The position numbers were made by a program, and so were the translations under genes. Source: Daphnia carinata (Eukaryota; Arthropoda; Branchiopoda; Diplostraca; Daphniidae). From it: DNA of 64,000 bases. A model generated the notes under the pieces. It saw nothing but the letters and a program-made list of their open reading frames with translations, was not told the origin of the DNA and did no database searches. This document shows positions 1 through 7,878 of this stretch, piece after piece (position 1 is the stretch's first letter; each line of letters starts with the position of its first letter). The stretch spans positions 9,794,971-9,858,970 of the forward strand of contig NC_081333.1 in the NCBI RefSeq assembly GCF_022539665.2. Direction: 5' to 3'.

Positions 1-1145
1 TCACAAGATCAAGATAGTGACTTTGAAATCCCGGATTTTGGTAATTCCACCAGCGACTACAGTGAGGTAAATAAAAGCAGAAAGTTTCTTAATTGTAAAT
101 TAATTTTATAATGTTTTTTTTAGGTTGTTCGCCCATTTTATGCCTATTGGAGTGCGTATTGCACGTTACGACCATACTCTTGGTTAGACAAGTATAATAT
201 TGATACTCTGAAAGAAGTACCTCGCAGGTTTTTTTGTCGTTTTAAATGTTGATATTTTTGTGTTTGACTACGTCATCTTTTTTTAATAACAGAGTACAGC
301 GGCTGATGGAGAAAGACAATAAAAAGCTTAGAGATGTGGGTCGTAAGCAAAGGAATGAAGAAGTTAGAGCCCTGGTTAATTTCGTTCGTAAACGAGATCC
401 ACGTGTGAAGGCCTACATAGTAAGTACAGCCATTTTTCATTGTAAAGTAAAGTCTTAAAGATCATCGTTGGGCAGAAATTGCTTGAAGAGAAGACAGCAC
501 AAAATGCATTAAAAACAAAGCTTCAACAAGAGCGCCATCGAGAGAAACGGCGACAACTTTTAAACGAAACAACTAGCACGACCGGTTTTGGTTTCACTCA
601 AATGTCTGATTTGGAAAAACAACTAAGAGTAAATATATTTTCAGCGCAAAATTTAAAATCAGTTTGTCAAAAAAAACATTGGGTGGTGGATTTTAGGATA
701 TTGAAGCTCAATATGCTTCATCGGTGGAAACTTCGGATTGTGACAGTGACGCCGAGAGTGACGTTGACGACAACGAAGACGGTACGCCGAAAGAACATGC
801 AGATACCGCTTACCAAACAAATGAAAACCTTGAGAAAAATAGGAGTGAAGAGCGTGTTTCAAAAGAACAAACACTGGAGAATATTACTACTGATAGTGAA
901 AATTCTGACGAGGATTTACTGGATTTCTATTGTCCAGCTTGTAAAAAGAATTTTAAAACAATAAAATCGTAAGTAGCAGACCTGTTTTCGACATATTTCC
1001 TCAATACCAATTAAATAATTTAATTGTCACTAGACGTGAAAGCCATGATCGCAGCAAAAAACATCAAAATAAAGTACGTGCATTACGTAAAATGATGTTA
1101 GAAGATGAAAAAGATGGTGAAGAAAGCATTGATGATATTGAATAA
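1..1145 (+). CDS. Dnajc21: DNAJC21 homologue (J-domain ribosome biogenesis factor), 3' part of gene
   Basis: The window opens inside this gene. Exons 1-66, 124-227, 293-419, 476-628, 697-968 and 1034-1145 join in phase across introns of about 56-70 bases (GT..AG each) and end at TAA 1143-1145. Readable blocks match the DNAJC21/Jjj1 family: the [14 protein letters not shown] segment, then [12 protein letters not shown] and [15 protein letters not shown], a charged helical stretch, the [16 protein letters not shown] segment, an Asp/Glu-rich linker, and a U1-type zinc finger (CPAC, then HDRSKKH: C-x2-C-x12-H-x5-H) split between the last two exons. The family stimulates Hsp70 and helps release or recycle pre-60S factors; in yeast it acts in the cytoplasm. 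The N-terminal J domain lies left of the window. The protein stops soon after the first zinc finger, whereas human DNAJC21 continues to a second one. Identification is confident; exon edges are read by eye. Confidence 0.9.
1034..1145 (+). CDS. Dnajc21: DNAJC21 last coding exon with zinc-finger His pair and stop
   Basis: The acceptor TAG at 1031-1033 completes a Ser codon with the TC left by the previous exon. The exon encodes the His half of the U1-type zinc finger ([13 protein letters not shown]), then a basic helix and an acidic tail ending DDIE-stop. A GTGAAG inside it (just after the EDEKDG residues) could act as a donor, so a longer isoform with further exons cannot be excluded, but no C-terminal DNAJC21 exon is visible downstream before the repeat. 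Confidence 0.8.
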
Positions 1146-1903
1146 AAAGACTTTTGTCCACTTTCTGGAGTGAAATAATTTAAATTGCTTTCTGGAAATA
1201 TACGGATAAAGACGATTTCTACTTTTTGGACCATGGCTTTTTTAAACGACATCATGAAATCGATTCGGAACTTTATGACGCACCCTCACCTCACACCACC
1301 CCCTTAACCCCTTTACTATTGGCTCGAAAACTATAGGGCCAATTGCAAAATAAAATTCCAAAAGTAATTCCAAATGACTGCACGTCTTTTACATTTTTTG
1401 GCTTTATTGTTTTTTTATATGATAATATATGATTTCGATGTAAAATTGTAGTACGCAGCGCTGTAGCGTACTGGCGCGCTATAAGTCTTCGATTCAGTGT
1501 ATTGCAATTTGCAACATGCCAAAAAAAAGTATATTTTTTTAGTTTATTTTGAAAACGGCTGGTTTAAGGAGAAAAACTCTTACATAATCGAACTCAGCGT
1601 TCAATTTTGGCTATCCCGTGTGATTTTTACCGAATTCCAAGGGATTTCGTTTTTTGCCGATTTTGACAAAATGAAAAGGCTATAAGCCTTCTCACTTTTT
1701 CATTTTTGGCCAAATTTCAAATTTCGCTTTTAATATACGATTTCGATGTAAAATTGAATGCTAATTATGAAAATGAAGTTTATTTTTCAATTGGCCTTAT
1801 AGTTTTTGAATTAAACTTAAAAAACAAAAACGTCGGGCTTATTTTTCTCAGCTAAAAAAGTCGGGCTTAAAAAGTCGGGCTGAAATATTTTTTGCTATAA
1901 AAC
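1146..1903. other. AT-rich intergenic DNA left of the giant inverted repeat
   Basis: No gene is seen. A motif of about 20 bases (ATATGATTTCGATGTAAAAT and variants) occurs near 1427 and 1736 and again at about 7147 on the far side of the palindrome. The motif GTCGGGCTTA recurs at 1831-1880, and a related sequence appears in inverse orientation at about 7075-7110. These flanks are probably old repeat sequence of the same insertion complex. Confidence 0.5.
1349..1354 (+). terminator. candidate polyadenylation signal of DNAJC21
   Basis: An AATAAA hexamer lies about 200 bases after the stop codon. Another AATAAA overlaps the stop itself (1141-1146) and is probably too close to be used. The assignment is by position only. 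Confidence 0.4.
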
Positions 1904-2135
1904 ATAATATTTATGGCAATCCGTTTTATATGGCAATCCGTTTTACATAAAAAAAAAAAATGGCGGAAAAAAAAAAAAAAATCGCACTTTTTTCTCTTTT
2001 TTCTACCCGTAGCCATCTATCAGTCGGTTTCGTTATTACAGGCATGTAAGCAATTTGAGTTAATTGTATCCCATTAGCAGTTAATTGAGTAGCGTGGCTG
2101 GAGAACAACGCGTGGCTGGAGGAGCAATTGAAAAA

Positions 2136-3512
2136 ATGGATAAGATAATAAAACAAAAAAATGGTAAGTATAAACATTATTATATTGGTTTTCAATTATT
2201 AATTATTGTTTATTAAATCAAATTATGAAGCTGCAGGCCCAATTATTGGAACAACACAAAATATTAGATAACAGCAAAGCTAAGGATGGTAAGGCCTAAT
2301 ACGTAATGATTCTATTTATTTGCTTTTATTCATTTGTGTTTTGTAGCTCAAATTTTGAGTCTACAAGCTCAGCTAGGGGAAAAGAACAAATTGGAACAGA
2401 ACAGTTTCCAAACAGTGAATGAGGTTTTTCCAAACTCATCCCTAACTGAACATGAGGATGAGTTGGTATTAGGCGAACACAGTCAGGTACCCTTGCAAAA
2501 TAAGTATAGAATTTTAACAAACAATTATTTATTGTTTAGTTATTCAGTCTACCACCTGACAGTGTGTTAAAGTTAAATTCTGTTAGTGCTGCACTAAAAG
2601 AATTGTTAGTAATAAGTCCATGCAGCGAAGGAAGTGAACAATTGTGGGACCGTATTTGGGCTGAAAATGGGTGTGGTACTGAAACCTAGAAATAGCATGA
2701 GTTCAACATAAAACATCAATTAGGTACTTTTCGGTTTTTTGTCTATCGAAAAAGTATTTTTAATGCTATTATTTTGCATTCACAGAATTTTAGTGGGGGA
2801 TCAAGTCAAGTCTAGAAGTGTTACAGGATGGAAGAGTGAGCCTACAGTTGAAAAACACTGAGAGTGCATTACCATTAAGGTATGAGGTAAAGTAATAGAG
2901 TATGCAAATTGTCTAATGAGAAGTACCATCTTGTGTGAATGAATCCTGTGTAACAGCAATCCTTTATAGTTCTGTCACAGCTAGAAGCCTCAAATAATTC
3001 TGCTTCTCTTGCTAAAGAACAACTTGTCCTTTACGTTCAGAGTGTTGGTGAAGCTGGGTACTTAAATGGCCCTAAAGATGTTTCATTTTGTTGGCATTGC
3101 AGCGATGAACATCATACATGGACTTTTTAGGTATGAAAGGAATTTTCTTGAAAATTTTTTGAATTTATGACAAAGCATTTCTCCTCCTTTTTGCCACCCA
3201 TGTCTAATCTAAAAAAAAAAAATTTTATCCAATAGGAAAGGATTTTCAGCATACTGGGAACACAACTATAAACAATGCAACATTCTATGGGTGCTATTTT
3301 ATCATTCAAGAGCCTTATACAATGATTTTCATCTGCAATTTGTATGTCCTTCCCCAAGCTTCCACCAGAAGTTGAATCTATGAGTCATGTAAGTTACATG
3401 ATCAACAGTTGATATGTTTAACGGTGTTGTTTTTCTTTTCTCAATATAGGTTAATAGTAACATTGGATCTGAAAAAATTCTTGGTTGGGGCAAGACACTG
3501 AATAAATTGTAA
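2136..3512 (+). pseudogene. decayed multi-exon coiled-coil gene, left-arm copy
   Basis: Gene-like pieces with splice signals can be read: 2136-2163 (MDKIIKQKN), 2217-2288 (QIMKLQAQLLEQHKIL), 2347-2486 (AQILSLQAQLGEKNKLEQ, then an acidic stretch), 2540-2689 (SVLKLNSVSAALKELL, then WDRIWAENGCG and a stop), 2981-3130 (SLAKEQLVLYVQSVGEAGY, then CWHC and a stop), an exon ending at 3388 (KLPPEVESMSH) and 3450-3512 (NIGSEKILGWGKTLNKL, stop). The first exons repeat a heptad-like QIL-LQAQL unit, which suggests a coiled coil. I do not recognise the family. Early stops and the lost acceptor before 2217 indicate a broken copy of a cellular or transposon gene. Confidence 0.55.
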
Positions 3513-3559
3513 TGATTGAATGGATGACATGACATTTCTATACTTAATTCGGATTCCCG

Positions 3560-3975
3560 AGACGGTATTTTATATTAAAAAAATTGAAGTGCATATCTGG
3601 GCTCCCTTCCTTTCCGTAGCCCCGTTTCCCCTTGACTCGTAATAAGCCCGTAGGGGGTCATGCCCCTACTGTACGGTATATATAAAAACAACATATACCG
3701 AGGTTTGGAGGGCTCTGGCCGGAAAGGGGACGTGGGGTGCCGCTTAGTTCGATGATGTGTTCACGGAGGGCGATGTGGCTACCCACAAATCCGAACTAAA
3801 GGTTAATCGCTCCTGTAAAAATGTTCCAAATCTTCAGCTCTTCTTCCGGCTTCTCTTAGCCAATCACCGGGTAATCTCCCCGGTGGGTCAACAAGGCAGT
3901 GTCTCCCCCTGCCTGGGTTGACGGCAACTTTTGAAGGGCTATTGTGCCTTTTTAAAGTTGCAAAAATAATTGTAA
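3560..3975. repeat. inner repeat block, left copy
   Basis: This GC-richer block differs in composition from the rest of the arm. It contains GGGGTCATGCCCC and a TATA-like stretch next to a short internal inverted repeat (GGTATATA..TATACC), followed by text such as CACCGGGTAATCTCCCCGGTG. It may be an older mobile-element fragment (an LTR or a nonautonomous element) that was present before the arms formed. No coding domain was recognised. Confidence 0.5.
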
Positions 3976-4173
3976 TGTGCAGAGAATTGTCAATAAATTT
4001 TTTTTTATAAAATTTTTTTGCAAATTTTGTTTCTTTCACTTTCTGTTTTCACACATTACATTTATAATCTTTTTTTTATTTAGCTTTCTCAATTCTCGTT
4101 TATTGTTTATGCCTCGTTTAATTGTAAGCATGGTTTCCTGTAAGCATAGTTTATCTGTAAGCATGCAATTATT

Positions 4174-4241
4174 ATCCAGGGATCGAACCCTTGATGTTCG
4201 GCATTCCGCGCCGATGCTTTACCAATGAGCCATGAATCATA
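4174..4241 (-). repeat. degenerate tRNA-like (SINE-type) sequence 1
   Basis: On the minus strand a D-arm-like GGCTCATTGGTAAAGC is followed by an anticodon-like stem (TCGGC / GCCGA) and a good T-arm/B-box (AGGGTTCGATCCCT). The loop base before the putative anticodon is C rather than T and one D-stem pair is broken, so it is not a functional tRNA gene. It resembles the tRNA head of a SINE. Confidence 0.5.
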
Positions 4242-4360
4242 TGATGTCAAGTTGGCTTTTTTCTAGTCACTTGCGGACTTGTATTTACACTTTGAATAAA
4301 ACTGAAATGCAATACTGCAATATTATTTTCTCCATTTAGATGTAGATTTTTATACATCTA

Positions 4361-4431
4361 GTAAGGTTTGAACCCAGGGTAACAGTTATCGCAGCTGAAT
4401 GCTCTACCACAGAGCTATGGACATCATAAAA
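4361..4431 (-). repeat. degenerate tRNA-like (SINE-type) sequence 2
   Basis: The minus strand shows a perfect D-stem GCTCTGTGGTAGAGC (A-box-like) and a B-box-like GGGTTCAAACC about 33 bases later. The anticodon stem is poor. It lies at the exact centre of the palindrome. Confidence 0.45.
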
Positions 4432-4520
4432 GCAATACAAAGATAAACATATAGTTGTGAAAGACTGCATAAACATCCTAGACGATAACATATGATATGC
4501 GATAATAAAAAATTCAGATG

Positions 4521-4588
4521 TATCTCGTGGCTCAATGTTAGAGCATCGGCGTTGCACGCTGAATGTCTGAGGATCGATTCCCATGCCA
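4521..4588 (+). repeat. degenerate tRNA-like (SINE-type) sequence 3, Ala(UGC)-like
   Basis: The plus strand shows D-arm GCTCAATGTTAGAGC, anticodon stem TCGGC/GCTGA with loop GTTGCAC (anticodon TGC, preceded by T and followed by A) and a B-box-like GGATCGATTCCC. The T stem pairs badly. It resembles copy 1 but points the other way, as expected for a diverged palindromic partner. Confidence 0.5.
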
Positions 4589-4859
4589 GTAAAACAATAT
4601 ACAAATACAAAATTACTTCAGAAAATATCAAGGTATTACACGTTGTTCCTTGTCTAAGTTCATCAATTCAAAAAGTGTAATAAATAATAATTGAATACTT
4701 ACAGATAAACGATACAACGGTGGCAAAAACAATAAAATTGAATTGCGCAAGCTGAATAAAAAAAAATTGATAAATGTAATGTGTGAACACAGACAATGAA
4801 GGCAACAAATTTTGCAAAAAAATTTTATATAAAAAAATTTATTGACAATTCTCTGCACA

Positions 4860-5275
4860 TTACAATTATTTTTGCAACTTTAAAAAGGCACAATAGCCCT
4901 TTCAAAAGTTGCCGTCAACCCAGGCAGGGGGAGACACTGCCTTGTTGACCCACCGGGGAGATTACCCGGTGATTGGCTAAGAGAAGCCGGAAGAAGAGCT
5001 GAAGATTTGGAACATTTTTACAGGAGCGATTAACCTTTAGTTCGGATTTGTGGGTAGCCACATCGCCCTCCGTGAACACATCATCGGACTAAGCGGCACC
5101 CCACGTCCCCTTTCCGGCCAGAGCCCTCCAAACCTCGGTATATGTTGTTTTTATATATACCGTACAGTAGGGGCATGACCCCCTACGGGCTTATTACGAG
5201 TCAAGGGGAAACGGGGCTTCAGAAAAGAAGGGAGCCCAGATATGCACTTCAATTTTTTTAATATCAAATACCGTC
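4860..5275. repeat. inner repeat block, right copy (inverted)
   Basis: Reverse complement of 3560-3975 with small differences, for example GAAGCCCCG where the left copy reads GTAGCCCCG, and CGGACT at about 5085 where the mirrored left sequence reads CGAACT. It shows that the symmetry includes this block, so it was duplicated together with the arms. Confidence 0.55.
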
Positions 5276-5328
5276 TGGGGAATCCGAATTAAGTATAGAA
5301 ATGTCATGTCATCCATCCAATCAATACA

Positions 5329-6718
5329 ATTTATTCAGTGTCTTGCCCCAACCAAGAATTTTTTCAGATCCAATGTTACTATTAACCTATATTGAGAAAA
5401 GAAAAACAACACCGTTAAACATATCAACTGTTGATCATGTAACTTACATGACTCATAGATTCAACTTCTGGTGGAAGCTTGGGGAAGGACATACAAATTG
5501 CAGATGAAAATCATTGTATAAGGCTCTTGAATGATAAAATAGCACCCATAGAATGTTGCATTGTTTATAGTTGTGTTCCCAGTATGCTGAAAATCCTTTC
5601 CTATTGGATAAAATTTTTTTTTTTTAGATTAGACATGGGTGGCAAAAAGGAGGAGAAATGCTTCGTCATAAATTCAAAAATTTTTAAAGAAAATTCCTTT
5701 CATACCTAAAAAGTCCATGTATGATGTTCATCGCTGCAATGCCAACCAAATGAAACATCTTTAGGGCCATTTAAGTACCCAGCTTCACCAACACTCTGAA
5801 CGTAAAGGACAAGTTGTTCTTTAGCAAGAGAAGCAGAATTATTTGAGGCTTCTAGCTGTGACAGAACTATAAAGGATTGCTGTTACACAGGATTCATTCA
5901 CACAAGATGGTACTTCTCATTAGACAATTTGCATACTCTATTACTTTACCTCATACCTTAATGGTAATGCACTCTCAGTGTTTTTCAACTGTAGGCTCAC
6001 TCTTCCATCCTGTAACACTTCTAGACTTGACTTGATCCCCCACTAAAATTCTGTGAATGCAAAATAATAGCATTAAAAATACTTTTTCGATAGACAAAAA
6101 ACCGAAAAGTACCTAATTGATGTTTTATGTTGAACTCATGCTATTTCTAGGTTTCAGTACCACACCCATTTTCAGCCCAAATACGGTCCCACAATTGTTC
6201 ACTTCCTTCGCTGCATGGACTTATTACTAACAATTCTTTTAGTGCAGCACTAACAGAATTTAACTTTAACACACTGTCAGGTGGTAGACTGAATAACTAA
6301 ACAAGAAATAATTGTTTGTTAAAATTCTATACTTAATTTGCATTCTTATTTGAAAAGTTTATGTACCTGACTGTGTTCGCCTAATGCCAATTCATCCTCA
6401 TGTTCAGTTAGGGATGAGTTTGGAAAAACCTCCTTCACTGTTTGGAAACTGTTCCATTCCAATTTGTTCTTTTCCCCTAGCTGAGCTTGTAGACTCAAAA
6501 TTTGAGCCACAAAACACAAATGAATAAAAGCAAATAAATAGAATTATTACGTATTAGGCCTTACCATCCTTAGTTTTGCTGTTCTCTAATATTTTGTGTT
6601 GTTCCAATAATTGGGCCTGCAGCTTCATAATTTGATCTAATAAACAATAATTAATAATTGAAAACCAATATAATAATGTTTATACTTACCATCCTTTTGT
6701 TGTATTATCTTATCCATT
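5329..6718 (-). pseudogene. decayed multi-exon coiled-coil gene, right-arm copy
   Basis: This is the mirror copy of the left-arm gene, read on the minus strand. It starts at an ATG at 6716-6718 (MDKIIQQKD) and runs through the QIMKLQAQLL and AQILSLQAQL exons, a stop at 6147-6149 after WAENGCGTET, a second piece ending at 5706-5708, and the last exon (LGWGKTLNKL) near 5329-5391. The acceptor of the AQIL exon is mutated to TGG here, whereas the acceptor of the QIMK exon (TTATTAG) is intact, the opposite of the left arm. I infer that neither copy can produce the original protein. Confidence 0.5.
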
Positions 6719-6934
6719 TTTCAATTGTTCCTCCAGCCACGCGTTATTCTCCATCCACGCTACTGAACTAACTGCGAATGGCATCCAATGGACTGAAATT
6801 GTCTATGCCAGTAATAGCGAGTCTGAGCGGTAGATGGCTACGTGTCGGAAAAAAAGAAAAAAGTGTGATTTTTTTTTTTTTTTGCGAAATTTTTTTTTTT
6901 CTTTTTGTGTAAAACGGATTGCCATAAATATTAT

Positions 6935-7781
6935 TACATCTAGATAACTACAGATGAATAAGATTCAAGATTTGTCCGGGAACACAAATATGAACTTTAT
7001 TTTTACGTAGATTTTATGGTTTTTGGGTAATTTAAAATATAAAAGTAGGTGCGATAGAAATACTAAGCCCAACAAAATAAGCCTCAGAAAATAAGCCCAA
7101 TTTTTCCTATTTAAATATTATATCACAAAAATCTAGATAACTATATATGATTTCGATTTAAAATTTTACAAGGAAAACGAAAATAAATTTTGCTTTGACG
7201 CTCCGGTCATAATCGCTAAGTTTGTCAAATTCAACTACATACTACTAAGAAAGTACGAAATTGAGATGCAAAATGTGGTTTATTCGTCCAATTTCAGAAG
7301 TCCTGGAGAAACGAGGAATATTAAACTTTTAGATACGGAATAATTGAATAATACAAAGCAAAATAGTAACGCATTGATAATGCGATATGCATAGGAAAGT
7401 GACCTCCCTCAAATGCTAAAAGGGAGCAGTCAAGATGTTTAAATGAAATAATAGTAGCTGACTAGTCAGAAGACATCAATTACAATGTGCACGACCGAGA
7501 CAAAATTGAGAAGATGAAGAAAGAAACATGATTTTGCAGCACCAAAAGCCAATATAGATACAAAACGTAGGTAGACAATTATTTGCGTGACGCCACAAAT
7601 ATTAAAACAAGTATGTAAATGGAAATTCTTATGCGTCATCACAATCATTTAAGAAATAACATTAAAATCCAGTTGCAATTACATAGGTGTCAATCCTTTG
7701 CCTCTTGACGCAGTTTATGACAAAAATTTAAATAAGTATGACCCCCAACAAGTTGGACTTCGGAGTCGTTCAAGCGTCGTT
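6935..7781. other. intergenic DNA between the palindrome and the PLEKHG5 stop
   Basis: AT-rich, with no gene seen. It includes CTAGATAACTA repeated at about 6940 and 7132, and the ATATGATTTCGAT motif shared with the left flank. A minus-strand AATAAA (TTTATT at 7279-7284) about 500 bases beyond the PLEKHG5 stop is a candidate polyadenylation signal. Confidence 0.5.
7279..7284 (-). terminator. candidate polyadenylation signal of PLEKHG5
   Basis: An AATAAA on the minus strand, 498 bases after the stop codon at 7782-7784. No nearer canonical hexamer was noticed. Positional evidence only. Confidence 0.3.
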
Positions 7782-7878
7782 TCACCAAATGCGCTTTGGG
7801 CTTACAACCAACACAGAATTTGTTGAGGGATACAGTTGGGAGTTTTTTGTTCTTTGGAATACAAGTGGAAAGTTTTTC
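7782..7878 (-). CDS. Plekhg5: PLEKHG5 terminal coding exon
   Basis: The acceptor ATATTAG precedes 7878. The first base completes a Ser codon left open by the previous exon (phase 2), and the exon runs 31 codons to TGA at 7784-7782. The text (KNFPLVFQRTKNSQLYPST, then VLVVSPKRIW-stop) is non-repetitive and open in one frame only. The preceding intron is 85 bases. A closer acceptor (TCAATCAG) would hit a stop after two codons, so the second AG was chosen. Confidence 0.6.

Larger units (their letters stand above)
1904..4106 (+). repeat. left arm of the giant inverted repeat
   Basis: The arm begins with a tandem copy of ATGGCAATCCGTTTTA (at about 1912 and 1930), then contains the plus-strand decayed gene (about 2136-3512) and the inner repeat block (about 3560-3975). 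It ends in T-rich sequence next to the loop. Compared with the right arm it has a destroyed acceptor before 2217 (AA instead of AG). Confidence 0.85.
1904..6934. repeat. giant inverted repeat (palindrome), arms about 2.2 kb
   Basis: The sequence from 1904 (ATAATATTTATGGCAATCCG) reappears reverse-complemented ending at 6934. Matching landmarks are mirrored around a centre near 4418: 2217-2288 with about 6575-6650, 3450-3512 with about 5329-5391, 3660-3975 with about 4860-5180, and 3977 with 4858. The well-matched arms are 1904-4106 and 4730-6934 (about 2203 and 2205 bases). Weaker matching continues to about 4175 and 4683, leaving a loop of about 0.5 kb. The arms are not identical (scattered substitutions and small indels), so this is not a simple assembly echo. 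A fold-back transposon, an inverted duplication or a hairpin-RNA locus are all possible. Confidence 0.9.
4730..6934 (-). repeat. right arm of the giant inverted repeat
   Basis: This is the reverse-complement partner of 1904-4106, in the same internal order read on the minus strand. It keeps the acceptor AG lost at 2215-2216 of the left arm, but has TGG in place of the TAG acceptor found at 2344-2346. The substitutions fall on both sides, so neither arm is simply the ancestor of the other. Confidence 0.85.

Noticed and set aside
3329-3535. 68-codon minus-strand open frame, nearly identical to 5301-5507 on the plus strand
   Set aside because: It is antisense to the more convincing exons (ending MSH and LGWGKTLNKL) of the arm pseudogene. 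It is conserved only because the arms are copies.
1904-6934. Reading the palindrome as an assembly artefact
   Set aside because: The arms differ at many separate positions, including different damaged splice sites, which a mirrored assembly error would not produce. Long reads are still needed to be sure.
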